A DNA stretch of 64,000 bases from Microbacterium sp. RURRCA19A. Lineage in GTDB: Bacteria > Actinomycetota > Actinomycetes > Actinomycetales > Microbacteriaceae. The notes under the pieces are model-generated. The model was not told where the DNA came from. It saw only the letters and a list, made by a program, of their open reading frames with translations, and ran no database searches. This document shows positions 15,412 to 24,727 of this stretch, in pieces; the first letter of the stretch is position 1; every line of letters begins with the position of its first letter. The stretch is taken from the NCBI RefSeq assembly GCF_900156455.1, contig NZ_FTNQ01000001.1, positions 558,001 through 622,000 of the forward strand, in the 5' to 3' direction. The position numbers were made by a program, and so were the translations under genes.

Positions 15412-17886
15412 CTACGCCGAGGTGTAGGCGACGATTCCGCGCCGCACCGAATCCAGCGCCGTCCGCGCCGTCTTCGCGAGCTTCGGCTCGGCGACGAGCG
15501 AGATCTGGTCGAGCAGATCGATCGTCTGCTTCGCCCACCGCACGAAGTCTCCGGCCGCCATGTCGGCGAGCGTCAGCACGCTGTCCAAAGGCAGCCCGCG
15601 GGCCCAGCCGTGCATGGCCGGAGCGAGGCCCGACGCGGGCGTCTCCGACCCCGGGAGACGATGGTCGCGTTCGAGGTCGTCGAGTTCCTGCCACAGCGTC
15701 TGCGTGGCATCCAGGGCCGCACGGAAGGGTCCGCGCGGCAGGCCCCGCTCCCCCGGACCCGCCTCGTCGCGACGCGGTTCGTAGACGAGGCAGCACGCGA
15801 GGGCGGCGAGCGACGGTGCGTCGAGGGCGCTCCACAGACCCTGGCGGAGCGACTCGGCCACGAGCAGATCACGCTCGCCGTAGATGCGGCGCATGGTGCG
15901 TCCGGCGGGCGTGAGCGTCGTGGCCCCGTCGGCGTCGATCTCGACGTACTCCAGGGCGGCCAGGACGTCGACGACGCGGTCGAACACGCGCGCCACCGTT
16001 CCGGTGCGCTGGTCGATCTGCTGCCGCGTCTTGTCGGTGGAACGCTTGAGCTTCCAGTACCGCTCGGCCCAGCGGGCGTGAGCCTCGCGATCGGGGCAGG
16101 AGTGACACGGATGCCTCTGCATGCGGCGCCGCAACGACTGGATCTGCTGCTGCCGCTCGTCGCGCAGGCGACGCGGAGCCGTCGCGTCGCGCCGATTGAT
16201 CTTCTCGAGATCGGAGAGCTCGCGGCGGATCGTGGAGTACTCGCGGAAGTCGCCGCGATCGCACGTCATCGCCGTCTCGTAGCCGGAGAGCGACTCCTCC
16301 GCCTCCTTCACCTGACGAGCGAGTCCGACGACCGAGCGGTCGGCCTGGAACTGCGCGAACGACGACTCGAGGATCTCGCGGGCACGGGCGCGACCGAACC
16401 GGTCGATGAGGTTGACCGCCATGTTGTACGTCGGCCGGAAGCTGGAATTGAGCGGATAGGTGCGGCGCGACGCGAGAGCGGCGACGGACTGCGGTTCGAG
16501 TCCCTCGGTCCACTGCACGACCGCGTGACCCTCGACGTCGATGCCTCGACGACCCGCCCGGCCGGTGAGCTGCGTGTACTCCCCCGAGGTGATGGCGACC
16601 CTCGCTTCGCCGTTGAACTTCTCGAGCTTCTCCAGCACCACGGTGCGGGCGGGCATGTTGATGCCCAGCGCGAGGGTCTCCGTCGCGAAGACCACCTTGA
16701 CGAGCTTGCGACGGAAAAGCTCCTCGACGACCTCTTTGAACGCCGGGAGAAGGCCGGCATGGTGGGCGGCGATGCCCCGCTCGAGGTTCTCGCGCCACTC
16801 CCAGAAGTGCAGGACCGCCAGGTCTTCGTCCTTGAGCGCGAACGTGAGCTCCTCCACGACCCGACGGATCTCGGCGCGCTCCTCCGGCGAAGTGAGCCGC
16901 ACGTCGGCCCGTCGCAGCTGCTGCACGGCGGCGTCGCAGCCGGCACGGCTGAAGATGAAGAAGATCGCGGGGAGCAGGTGGTTCCGCCGCAGCAGGTCGA
17001 CGACCTGCGGGCGATCGATCCGTTCGATGCGCGGGGCGTGCGCCGCGCGCAACGGTCGCTGGCCTCCCCGCGGCTGACGCTTACCGCCCGCGTGGCGGGC
17101 CGAGCGGTACTCCTGCGCGCGTCGGTTGCTCTCGAACGTCGCGGCGTGACCCCCGCGGATCCGGAGGAGCTCCTGATTCACCTGCGCGGTGGCGACTCCG
17201 GCGCGGTCGTCGAAGAGCGGAAGCAGATCTCCGCGGACGAGGACGTGCTGCTCGAGCGGCACGGGGCGCGTCTCGGACACGATGACCTCGGTGTCGCCGC
17301 GGACGGTGTCGAGCCAGTCGCCGAATTCCTCGGCGTTGGAGACCGTTGCGGACAGCGACACCAGGCGGACCGAGCGGGGAAGGTGGATGATGACCTCCTC
17401 CCACACCGCTCCGCGGAAACGGTCGGCGAGATAGTGCACCTCGTCCATCACCACGAACCGGAGCCCGCGCAGCGCCGGGGAATCGGCGTAGAGCATGTTC
17501 CGCAGCACTTCGGTGGTCATCACCACGACGCGCGCCGACGCGTTGATGTTGGTGTCGCCGGTGAGCAGCCCCACCTCGTCGTCGCCGTACACCTCTTGAA
17601 GCTCGCGGAACTTCTGGTTCGACAGCGCCTTGATCGGCGTCGTGTAGAACGCCTTGTCACCCGGCTCGAGCATCGCCAGGTGAATGGCGAACTCCCCCAC
17701 GATCGTCTTCCCGGCTCCGGTGGGGGCTGCCACCAGGACGCTCCTGCCGTCCTCGAGGGCCTGGCATCCGGCGATCTGGAACGGATCCAGGTCGAATCGC
17801 TGGGACTCCGCGAAATCGGCGGTCAGGGGGTGCCGGGCACGGGCCGAGGCCCGCGCGAATCGATCTGCCGCGCTGAGTCCGCTCAC
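15412..17886 (-). CDS. DEAD/DEAH box RNA helicase, HelY/Ski2-like
   Basis: The 824-residue product has Walker A APTGAGKT (about 45), DEVH box, SLSATV motif III, GIAAHHAG, and QLTGRAGRRGID motif VI, plus a long C-terminal region with CHSCPDREAHARW and the helical DSHCT-like domain. This order is that of actinobacterial HelY, a Ski2/Mtr4-related superfamily 2 helicase thought to act in RNA processing. GTG at 17886 overlaps the tatC stop (GTGA), and the pafBC-tatAC-helY order is conserved in actinobacteria. The protein is cytoplasmic. Confidence 0.93.
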   Translation of the reverse strand: MSGLSAADRFARASARARHPLTADFAESQRFDLDPFQIAGCQALEDGRSVLVAAPTGAGKTIVGEFAIHLAMLEPGDKAFYTTPIKALSNQKFRELQEVYGDDEVGLLTGDTNINASARVVVMTTEVLRNMLYADSPALRGLRFVVMDEVHYLADRFRGAVWEEVIIHLPRSVRLVSLSATVSNAEEFGDWLDTVRGDTEVIVSETRPVPLEQHVLVRGDLLPLFDDRAGVATAQVNQELLRIRGGHAATFESNRRAQEYRSARHAGGKRQPRGGQRPLRAAHAPRIERIDRPQVVDLLRRNHLLPAIFFIFSRAGCDAAVQQLRRADVRLTSPEERAEIRRVVEELTFALKDEDLAVLHFWEWRENLERGIAAHHAGLLPAFKEVVEELFRRKLVKVVFATETLALGINMPARTVVLEKLEKFNGEARVAITSGEYTQLTGRAGRRGIDVEGHAVVQWTEGLEPQSVAALASRRTYPLNSSFRPTYNMAVNLIDRFGRARAREILESSFAQFQADRSVVGLARQVKEAEESLSGYETAMTCDRGDFREYSTIRRELSDLEKINRRDATAPRRLRDERQQQIQSLRRRMQRHPCHSCPDREAHARWAERYWKLKRSTDKTRQQIDQRTGTVARVFDRVVDVLAALEYVEIDADGATTLTPAGRTMRRIYGERDLLVAESLRQGLWSALDAPSLAALACCLVYEPRRDEAGPGERGLPRGPFRAALDATQTLWQELDDLERDHRLPGSETPASGLAPAMHGWARGLPLDSVLTLADMAAGDFVRWAKQTIDLLDQISLVAEPKLAKTARTALDSVRRGIVAYTSA

Positions 17887-18701
17887 ACGATCGATTTTGG
17901 CAGACCCATCGCGTCGAGGCGCTTGGCCTTGCGGCGGTCGAAGAGCAGGGATACTCCCGCGGCGGCGAAGAAGAGCACGACCAGGATGCCGGCGAGCATC
18001 ACCATGCTGATCACATCGGCGGCCGGGGTCGCCAGGGCGGCGAACACGGTGGCGACGATGATCGCGACGCGCCACCCCTTGAGGATCGCCTTGCCGGTCA
18101 GGACCCCCGCGACGTTGAGCGCGACCAGGAACACAGGCAGCACGAATGCGACCCCGATGACGAGCATGAGCTTGAAGACGAAGTCGTAGTACTCGGTCGC
18201 GCTGAACAGGTTCGCCGCCCCGTCGGGGGTGAAGCCCGCCATCAGCTCGATCACGTGCGGAACGATGAGGAGTCCGACCCAGCAGCCGATGAAGAACAGG
18301 GGGATGGCCGCGCCGACGAAACTCGCCGTGTACCGGATCTCTTTGCGCGTGAGACCCGGCACGACGAACGCCCAGATCTGCCAGATCCACACCGGGGCGG
18401 AGAGGAAGATGCCGATCGTGAAGGCGATCCGGATACGGAGATCGAACGCCGACGTCACCGTCGGGAAGTTCAGCATCGATTGGGCGTCACCGCGCTGCTC
18501 GTTGATCACACGGATGGGCTCGGTGATCAACTGGATCACCGGATCGGTGATGATGAACGCGATCACCATGCCGACGACCAGGCCGAGCGCGGCGATCACC
18601 AGCCGCTTGCGAAGTTCGACGAGGTGAGCGCCGATCGACATGCGCTTGTCGCGCCGCGGTCCTTCCGGCACGTCGATCCGCGGCGGCCCTGCCGTGGCCA
18701 C
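17883..18701 (-). CDS. tatC: Sec-independent protein translocase TatC
   Basis: The 272-residue protein has six membrane helices and the conserved N-terminal MSIGAHLVELRKRL, in which Glu is needed for twin-arginine signal recognition. SAPVWIWQIWAFVVPGLTRKE is the first periplasmic loop signature. TatC receives folded Tat substrates and recruits TatA. It follows tatA by 3 bp and overlaps the helicase gene, so the three are one operon. A short hydrophilic N-terminal extension precedes the signature helix. Confidence 0.96.
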   Translation of the reverse strand: MATAGPPRIDVPEGPRRDKRMSIGAHLVELRKRLVIAALGLVVGMVIAFIITDPVIQLITEPIRVINEQRGDAQSMLNFPTVTSAFDLRIRIAFTIGIFLSAPVWIWQIWAFVVPGLTRKEIRYTASFVGAAIPLFFIGCWVGLLIVPHVIELMAGFTPDGAANLFSATEYYDFVFKLMLVIGVAFVLPVFLVALNVAGVLTGKAILKGWRVAIIVATVFAALATPAADVISMVMLAGILVVLFFAAAGVSLLFDRRKAKRLDAMGLPKSIV

Positions 18702-18704
18702 GCG

Positions 18705-18959
18705 CTACGCGGGGGTGTCGTTCGACGCCCGCTTCTCGGGCGTCACAGACGAAGCGGTTCCGGCCTCGGTGGCGCGGGGAGCCTCGGGAGACGGTGCGGC
18801 GACCTCGTCGTCGCGCTTCATCTCCTTCATCTCGCTCCGGAAGACGCGCGCGGACTGCCCCATGCTCTTGGCCAGGGCGGGGAGCTTCGCGGCACCGAAC
18901 AGCAGCAGGATGACCGCGAGAACGATCAGCAGGTGCCATCCGTTCAGATTGCCTAGCAT
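18705..18959 (-). CDS. tatA: Sec-independent protein translocase TatA
   Basis: The 84-residue product has one N-terminal membrane helix (HLLIVLAVILLLFG), the FGAAKLPALA hinge and an amphipathic helix (SMGQSARVFRSEMKEM), then a disordered acidic tail. It polymerises into the Tat pore with TatC. GAGGAGTCCTC precedes the ATG. A TACACT hexamer about 35 bp upstream could be a promoter of the tat genes independent of pafBC. No TatB is encoded nearby. Confidence 0.95.
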   Translation of the reverse strand: MLGNLNGWHLLIVLAVILLLFGAAKLPALAKSMGQSARVFRSEMKEMKRDDEVAAPSPEAPRATEAGTASSVTPEKRASNDTPA

Positions 18960-19038
18960 GAGGACTCCTCAGTCTCGTTCGGGCGTGTCCTCCAGTGTAG
19001 CCCGTGCGCCTCGACGACGGCCGGAGAACCCTCCGCGT

Positions 19039-20022
19039 TCACCCCTCGGGCGAGACGTCGCCGCGGTACTGCGCGAGACCCGCGGCCGCCCACGCCGCCG
19101 CCGCGGTGCGCGCACCGGTCGGTTCGAGCAGCTCGACCTCGCCGCCGCGGCGGGCGGCCAGGCGCTTCAGGCTCTGCTCGTCGGCGAGACGGAGAGAGGC
19201 GACGGCCACCTCGCCCTCGCCCTCGATCGTGGCGCGCTCGAGGTAGTCCGACAACAGCGGCGCCACCGCGCGGGGGAACCGGAAGCGGGCGACCACCTCG
19301 TCGTCGGAGGGGGCGAAGAGCTCGGGCACGGGGTCGGCGCCATGGACGGCCGGGATGTCGGTGAGCTCGGGATCGCCGACGCGTTCGAGATGGAAGGTCC
19401 GCACCGCCTCGCGCGTGTGGCACCACCCCTGCAGATACCACTGCCCGCCGGCGATGTGCACCTTGATCGGGTCGACGGTGCGGATCGTGGGTTCCGCGCC
19501 CGGAGCACGGTAGGTGAACGAGACCGCCACTCCCCGCCGGAGCGCACGGTCGACCACGTCGCGGACGCCGTCGACCGGTCCCGGCGCGACGATCACGGCG
19601 GGCGGAGTCGACGAGGCACCGCGCCGCAGCTTGGCGAGCAGGCCCGTGACGAGCGCGCTGTCGCCGACGCCCGGGAGGGTGCGGGTCAGCTGGAGCCCGG
19701 CGAGCAACGCGGCCGCCTCGCGGGCGGTGAGGCGCGGCGACCGCTCGAGACCGACGGTGTTCGTGATCGAGATGACGTCATCCCGGTCGAGGAGATCCCA
19801 GTCGATGTCGAACAGTTCGTTCGGGAGCTGCCAGTAGCCGCCCTCGCCGGGCAGTCCGATGACGGTCAGTCTCTCGACCATCGCCCGCATCTGGTCGGCG
19901 GTGACGTCGAAATCGGCCGCGGCCTCGGCGATGGACACCTCGCCCTTGCCGATGATGTAGGGCACGAGCTGGAGCAGGAGGGCCGCTCGGTCGAGGGCCG
20001 GGAGCGCGCGGTCGGAACTCAT
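19039..20022 (-). CDS. pafC: WYL domain transcriptional regulator PafC
   Basis: The 327-residue product has an N-terminal winged helix (about 10-75, KGEVSIAEAAADFDVTADQMRAMVERL), a central WYL domain (GVAVSFTYRAPGAEPTIRTVDPIKVHIAGGQWYLQGWC) and a WCX domain at the C-terminus. PafC works with PafB as a transcription activator of the RecA-independent DNA damage response in mycobacteria. Its ATG overlaps the pafB stop (ATGA), and tatA follows 79 bp later. No proteasome genes are visible in this window. Confidence 0.93.
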   Translation of the reverse strand: MSSDRALPALDRAALLLQLVPYIIGKGEVSIAEAAADFDVTADQMRAMVERLTVIGLPGEGGYWQLPNELFDIDWDLLDRDDVISITNTVGLERSPRLTAREAAALLAGLQLTRTLPGVGDSALVTGLLAKLRRGASSTPPAVIVAPGPVDGVRDVVDRALRRGVAVSFTYRAPGAEPTIRTVDPIKVHIAGGQWYLQGWCHTREAVRTFHLERVGDPELTDIPAVHGADPVPELFAPSDDEVVARFRFPRAVAPLLSDYLERATIEGEGEVAVASLRLADEQSLKRLAARRGGEVELLEPTGARTAAAAWAAAGLAQYRGDVSPEG

Positions 20023-21011
20023 GCGGCACCCCCGTGCAACGCGAGCGTCGCGCTGAGGCGGCGGATCACCTGGTCGCGGAGGTCGTCCGGCGCGACGACT
20101 CGCACCTCGGGCCCGTAGGACGCGAGCTCGTCGGCGAATACGTGCAGGTCGACGTACGGGACGATGATGCCCTGCGGGGCGGACTCCGCCCGCCGCGACA
20201 ACCGCAGCGCGGCCTCCGTCCCGGGATGGACCTCCAGCAGCGCCCGCTGCCGCCGTGCGACCGCCTCGAGCCCCGCGAGCGCCCGCTCCCCCGCTCCCAC
20301 CCGCAACGCCTCGTCGAAACGCTCCCGGGTCACCGCGACGTCCCCGACGATGCGCGAGAGCAGGAACGTGCGCTCGGCATCCATCGTCAGATCGAAGCCG
20401 AACACGTGCCACCGGGCTTCGTACTCCAGGAGCGCCAGCGGACGGATGCGACGCTCGCGCGACCGCGCGTCGCCCGGACGCAGGTAGCTGAACGTGACCA
20501 CGCGGCATTGCTCGATCGCGCGCTGCAACGCGGGGAACGCGGCATCCCGCGCCCGGATGCGCGGCGCGTAGCCGATGATCGGCTCATCGACGGGGATGCC
20601 GAGCGCGCGGATCTTGCGCAATCCGCTGCGCGCGTCCAGGGAGAGCGACTCGCTCCCCCAGACGCTGCCGGCGATGTTCAACAGCGCGACCTCGGCGGGG
20701 CTGAAGGAGATGTCGTCGGGGAGTGCGTACTCGGCGGTCGGCACCCGATAGCGCGCCTCGCGCAGGTCTTCGGGGTCGGCACGGTCGCCGATGGTCTCGA
20801 TGGGAACGCCGAGCCCGCGCAGGTTCTCTTTGTCGCGCTCGAACATCTTCTCGAGCGCGTCCTTCGACGCCCCGGCCTCCCACTGCTCGCGGTAGCCCGC
20901 GACCGACGACAGGATCGTGTCCTTCGTCAGCCCCTGTTCGGTCGCCATGAGGGCGACGACGAGGTTGACCAGGCGCTCCTCCGGAGCGGGTCGGGACGAG
21001 GTGGCGGACAC
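20019..21011 (-). CDS. pafB: WYL domain transcriptional regulator PafB
   Basis: The 330-residue product has a winged-helix N-terminus (PEERLVNLVVALMATEQGLTKDTILSS, about 10-75), a WYL domain (CRVVTFSYLRPG ... RPLALLEYEARWHVFGFDL, about 165-220) and a WCX end. It pairs with PafC to activate DNA-repair genes, probably sensing single-stranded nucleic acid. GTG at 21011 lies six bases after TAGGAT, so the pafBC transcript is predicted leaderless. It heads the pafB-pafC-tatA-tatC-helicase cluster. Confidence 0.93.
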   Translation of the reverse strand: MSATSSRPAPEERLVNLVVALMATEQGLTKDTILSSVAGYREQWEAGASKDALEKMFERDKENLRGLGVPIETIGDRADPEDLREARYRVPTAEYALPDDISFSPAEVALLNIAGSVWGSESLSLDARSGLRKIRALGIPVDEPIIGYAPRIRARDAAFPALQRAIEQCRVVTFSYLRPGDARSRERRIRPLALLEYEARWHVFGFDLTMDAERTFLLSRIVGDVAVTRERFDEALRVGAGERALAGLEAVARRQRALLEVHPGTEAALRLSRRAESAPQGIIVPYVDLHVFADELASYGPEVRVVAPDDLRDQVIRRLSATLALHGGAA

Positions 21012-21037
21012 CCGCCCATCCTAGGCGCGGTGGTCGG

Positions 21038-21985
21038 TCAGCCGACGACGCCGAGGATGTCGACCACGTACACGAGGGCCTTGTCCGCGGGCGCCTTCAG
21101 CGCCTGCTGGTCGGGCTGCGTCTGGTCGGCGGGGACGACGACGAGGACCTGCGAGCCGACGGTCTGCCCCTCGAGGGCGGAGGCCAGCGCCGGCGGCAGC
21201 TTCGACACGGTGGCCTGCCCGGGCGCGCCGTTGTCCCAGGTGGACGCGAAAGTCGTCGAGGCGCCCCAGGCGATCCCCTGGAGATGGATCACGACCGACG
21301 AGTCGGCGGTGACCTCTTCGCCCGTGCCCTTCTTGATGGTCTGCGACCGCGCCTCCGTGGGAGCGTCCCCGGCGGGGATGACGACGCCCGGCTGACCGTC
21401 GGGCGCGCGCACGACGGACGGCATTCCGGAATCGGCGTTGAACTGGTCGGCACCGTCGGCCGCCGGCAGGAACACCTTCCGGACGTCGAAGACGAAGACC
21501 GCGCCGTCGCCCTCGTTCACGCCGAGGGCCTGCGCGCCCTGCGCACCGAGATCGGAGCCGGGGATGGCCACCGCGACACGCGATCCCTCCGACACGCAGT
21601 GCAGGAGCGGCGCGATGGCCGGGATCGACTGCGCGAGCTTGGGTAGCGGGGTCGCCGCGGCGATGTCCGACTTGTATCCGGTGGCGACGAGCTTGTCGCC
21701 CGTCGTGGCGTCGAACACCGTCACATCGACCAGCGCGAGCTGGTTGTCGGCGGTGATCCGCTCGCCGTCGCCCTGGATGAGTGTCTGCGTGCCGGACTGC
21801 TCGGGCAGGAACGGCGAACGCACCGTGATCGTGGGTGCCGTCCCGAAATCGCCCTCGGCCTGGACCGCGGCCCCGATCGCGCTGTCGGTGGGGTCGGAGC
21901 AGGACGCGGAGGGGGATGCCGAGCATCCGACGAGGCCGATTCCGGCCAGGGCGGTCACGGCGACGAGGGCGGGGAGTCTGCGCAC
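21038..21985 (-). CDS. FKBP-type peptidyl-prolyl isomerase lipoprotein
   Basis: The 315-residue product begins with a lipoprotein signal peptide ending LVGC (Cys21), so it is anchored outside the membrane. The C-terminal third (about 205-315) is an FKBP domain: KKGTGEEVTADSSVVIHLQG, then FASTWDNGAPG and SALEGQTVGSQVLVVVPA. The region before it resembles a second, degenerate FKBP-like fold. It would assist folding of exported proteins. GTG at 21985 follows TAAACT by six bases, the leaderless pattern. It is a likely substrate for Lnt in this window. Confidence 0.87.
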   Translation of the reverse strand: MRRLPALVAVTALAGIGLVGCSASPSASCSDPTDSAIGAAVQAEGDFGTAPTITVRSPFLPEQSGTQTLIQGDGERITADNQLALVDVTVFDATTGDKLVATGYKSDIAAATPLPKLAQSIPAIAPLLHCVSEGSRVAVAIPGSDLGAQGAQALGVNEGDGAVFVFDVRKVFLPAADGADQFNADSGMPSVVRAPDGQPGVVIPAGDAPTEARSQTIKKGTGEEVTADSSVVIHLQGIAWGASTTFASTWDNGAPGQATVSKLPPALASALEGQTVGSQVLVVVPADQTQPDQQALKAPADKALVYVVDILGVVG

Positions 21986-21994
21986 CGGATCAGT

Positions 21995-23020
21995 TTAGGC
22001 GGTCGCGTCGGGTGCCTCCGTCGCACCCGCGGGGTCGCCCTCGCGTCGACGCACACCGTCGGCGGCCTTCTGCGCCTCGCGGACGCGCTTGCGGAGGTTC
22101 TTGTCGGTGATCTCGCGGTCCCCGACGGCGCCGGGGGTCCACAGCTCGACGTCTTCGTCGCCGTAGCTCGACTTCGACGCGCGACGCTTGACCTCCGGCG
22201 GGACCGCCCCGGGGGCCAGACGGCGGGCCGTGAGCAGGAAGCCCGTGTGCGCGACCATCCGGTGGTCCGGACGCACAGCGAGCCCCTCGACGTGCCAGCC
22301 GCGGACCATGGTCTCGGAGGCATCCGGGTCGGTGAAGAGCCCCGTCGCGCGGATGTACTCCGCGACGCGGCTCAGCTGGGTGGCGGTGGCGACGTAGCAG
22401 AGCACGACACCACCCGGGGTGAGCGCGTCGGCCGCGGCGTCGATGCACTCCCACGGCGCGAGCATGTCGAGCACGACACGATCGACGGATGCCGGGGCGA
22501 CGGCATCCGGGAGGTTCTCGACGAGGTCGCCCACGACGACCTCCCACGTCGACGGGGTCGCGCCCAGGAAGGTCTCGACGTTGGCGCGCGCGACGTCGGC
22601 GAACTCCTCGCGGCGCTCGAACGACACCAGGCGGCCGCTCGGTCCGATCGCGCGCAGGAGCCACAGCGACAGGGCGCCCGACCCGACGCCGGCCTCGACG
22701 ACGGTGGCGCCCGGGAAGATGTCGGCCTGCGAGAGGATCTGGGCCGCATCCTTCGGGTAGACGATGGCCGCTCCCCGAGGCATTGACATCACGAAATCGC
22801 GCAGGAGCGGGCGGAGCGCCAGGTAGTCGTGGCCGGAGCTGTTGGTGACGACGCTGCCGTCGGGCTGCCCGACGAGGAGCTCGTGCTTGAGCACGCCGTT
22901 GTGCGTGTGCAGCTCGCCGTTCTCACGGAGCGTGATGGTGTGCATCCGCGCCTTGGGTCCGGTCAGCTGCACACGGTCGCCGATCCGGAAGGGTCCGCTC
23001 AGGTGCGGGGTCTCGCTCAT
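21995..23020 (-). CDS. trmI: tRNA (adenine-58-N1)-methyltransferase
   Basis: The 341-residue product has an N-terminal beta domain (GPFRIGDRVQLTGPKARMHTI) and an S-adenosylmethionine Rossmann fold from about 90. It contains YPKDAAQILSQADIFPG, EAGVGSGALSLWLLRAIG and DMLAPWE, all diagnostic of TrmI, which methylates A58 in the T loop of tRNA. The last 60 residues are charged and variable. Its ATG overlaps the stop of the HAD gene upstream (ATGA). The conserved motifs make the assignment firm. Confidence 0.94.
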   Translation of the reverse strand: MSETPHLSGPFRIGDRVQLTGPKARMHTITLRENGELHTHNGVLKHELLVGQPDGSVVTNSSGHDYLALRPLLRDFVMSMPRGAAIVYPKDAAQILSQADIFPGATVVEAGVGSGALSLWLLRAIGPSGRLVSFERREEFADVARANVETFLGATPSTWEVVVGDLVENLPDAVAPASVDRVVLDMLAPWECIDAAADALTPGGVVLCYVATATQLSRVAEYIRATGLFTDPDASETMVRGWHVEGLAVRPDHRMVAHTGFLLTARRLAPGAVPPEVKRRASKSSYGDEDVELWTPGAVGDREITDKNLRKRVREAQKAADGVRRREGDPAGATEAPDATA

Positions 23021-23709
23021 CGGGTCTCCTGCGGGTTCGTCGCTGCTGCGTGGGTGAGGTGGAGGGCCGCGAGGTCCGCGGCGCCGCGGCCCTCCAGGGT
23101 CGGCCAGAGGTCGTGGGCGCCCACGCCGTCCAGCGACACCAGGAGGGGCACACCGAGAGTGACCGCGCCGCTGGCGATGGCCGAGCGCAGGCCGTTGGGC
23201 GAATCCTCGATCGCGACGGTGTCGACGATCGAGACCCCGAGGGCGTCGGCCGCCTGGAGGTACGGATCGGGGTGGGGCTTGGGCCGGGTGACGTCGTCAC
23301 CGGCGACGACCACGTCGAACGCGGGGAAGTCGATGAGCTCGACGACCGACAGCGCCATGCGCCGCATCGACATCGTCACGAGGGCGGTCTTCACACCGGA
23401 GCGGCGCAGGTCGGCGAGCAGTTCGCGCGCGCCGGGGCGGAACGGCACCCCCTCGACGGCGAGCTGCCGCAGCACCTCGTCGGTCAGGTGGGCGATGATC
23501 TCGTCCACTCCCCACGGAACGCCGGCGTTCTGCAGCAGGCGGGCGGAGTCCTCCAGCGCGAGCCCGACCATCCCCAGCGCCTGCGCGTGGGACCACGTGC
23601 CGCCGAACCGCTCCACGAGGGGGGTCTCCGCCGCCATCCAGAAGGGTTCGGTGTCGACCAGGGTGCCGTCCATGTCCCACAGGACGGCGGCGGGGGCGGG
23701 GGAAGTCAT
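23017..23709 (-). CDS. HAD family hydrolase (beta-phosphoglucomutase/phosphatase-like)
   Basis: The 230-residue product has motif I DMDGTLVDTEPFW (Asp11 nucleophile, Asp13), a helical cap, motif II VTMSMRR, and IEDSPNGLRSAIASG with the motif IV Asp. This is the subfamily of small sugar-phosphate phosphatases and phosphoglucomutases; the substrate is not determinable. ATG at 23709 lies six bases after TACGAT, indicating a leaderless mRNA that continues into trmI through a 4-nt overlap. It is divergent from the PAC2 gene. Confidence 0.9.
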   Translation of the reverse strand: MTSPAPAAVLWDMDGTLVDTEPFWMAAETPLVERFGGTWSHAQALGMVGLALEDSARLLQNAGVPWGVDEIIAHLTDEVLRQLAVEGVPFRPGARELLADLRRSGVKTALVTMSMRRMALSVVELIDFPAFDVVVAGDDVTRPKPHPDPYLQAADALGVSIVDTVAIEDSPNGLRSAIASGAVTLGVPLLVSLDGVGAHDLWPTLEGRGAADLAALHLTHAAATNPQETR

Positions 23710-23807
23710 CGTTCCATCGTATCGAGCGCCCCGGCGGTGGCCTCGCGCTCGCCCGGGCGCATGCGCCTATCCTGGATATCCAGCCCCGCAGGGGCAGAGG
23801 AGGTTGC

Positions 23808-24674
23808 GTGGACGCACTGGGTCGCCGGATCATCGTCGCCGCTTTCGACGGGTGGAACGACGCCGGAGAGGCGGCCTCGGCCGCGGCGTCGATGCTGCGC
23901 ACCGGCGGCGACTACGAGGTCGTGCACTCGGTCGATCCGGAGCTGTATTTCGACTACCAGTACACGCGCCCGCAGGTCGGACTCGACGCGGAAGGCCGCC
24001 GCACGCTCACCTGGCCCGAGGCCACCCTCCTGCGCCCGGCCGGGCGCACCGACGAACCCGAGATCTGGCTGCTCGTGGGGGTCGAACCCGCCCGCGCCTG
24101 GCAGGCCTTCGCCGCGGAGTTCATCGACGTCGCCCTGCGCGAGGACGTCTCGGGCTTCGTCGCGCTGGGCTCCATGATGTCCGACGTGCCGCACACCCGG
24201 CCGATCTCGGTCTTCGCGGGCAGCGACAACGACGCGGTGCGCCAGTCCCTCGGGCTCGAGCGGAGCCTGTACGAGGGACCGGTCGGCATCCTGAGCGCGC
24301 TCGGCGATGCGGCCGAACGCGCCGGCATCCCCACTGCGAGCCTCTGGGCCAGCGTCCCGCACTACGTGGCAGGCCACACGCCGTCCCCCAAGGCCACCCT
24401 GGCGCTCCTCGACCGTCTCGAGACCGTGTCCGGCATCCCGGTGCCGCGGGGTGAGCTCGCCGCCGAGGCGATCGCGTGGGAGGCCTCCATCGACGCGGCC
24501 GCCGCCGACGACGACGAGATGCGCGATTACATCCACCAGCTCGAGCAGACCCGCGACACGTGGGATTCGCCCGAGGCGTCCGGGGATGCCATCGCGCAGG
24601 AGTTCGAGCGCTACCTGCGCCGCGGCGGCGACGGCCCGACGAAACCGGGCCGCGACGACCCGCCTCGCCGCTGA
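23808..24674 (+). CDS. PAC2 family protein (proteasome-assembly-chaperone fold)
   Basis: The 288-residue product begins RRIIVAAFDGWNDAGEAAS, the PAC2 family start, with later segments GVEPARAWQAFAAEFID, FVALGSMMSDVPHTRP and ASVPHYVAGHTPSPKATLALL. Actinobacterial PAC2 proteins are soluble and close to universal, but their role is not settled. GTG at 23808 has AGGAGG about 5 nt upstream. A TATCCT element lies near 23769. A strong terminator follows the gene. Confidence 0.88.
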   Translation: MDALGRRIIVAAFDGWNDAGEAASAAASMLRTGGDYEVVHSVDPELYFDYQYTRPQVGLDAEGRRTLTWPEATLLRPAGRTDEPEIWLLVGVEPARAWQAFAAEFIDVALREDVSGFVALGSMMSDVPHTRPISVFAGSDNDAVRQSLGLERSLYEGPVGILSALGDAAERAGIPTASLWASVPHYVAGHTPSPKATLALLDRLETVSGIPVPRGELAAEAIAWEASIDAAAADDDEMRDYIHQLEQTRDTWDSPEASGDAIAQEFERYLRRGGDGPTKPGRDDPPRR

Positions 24675-24676
24675 GT

Positions 24677-24718
24677 ACGACAACGGCGCCGTCCCCGAGG
24701 GGGCGGCGCCGTTGTCGT
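24677..24718. terminator. Bidirectional terminator hairpin
   Basis: Perfect 15-bp arms (ACGACAACGGCGCCG at 24677-24691 and its complement at 24704-24718) continue inward as CCCC/GGGG around a 2-nt core. It sits between convergent PAC2 and uppP genes, so it can stop both transcripts. Confidence 0.85.
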
Positions 24719-24727
24719 GTGTGGGGA

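Noticed and set aside
13954-18189. A very long plus-strand open frame (about 1400 codons) opposite lnt and the helicase
   Set aside because: It is antisense to well-conserved genes, and its product is a low-complexity mix of Arg, Gly and Ala typical of the mirror frame of GC-rich genes. There is no family motif or ribosome binding site.
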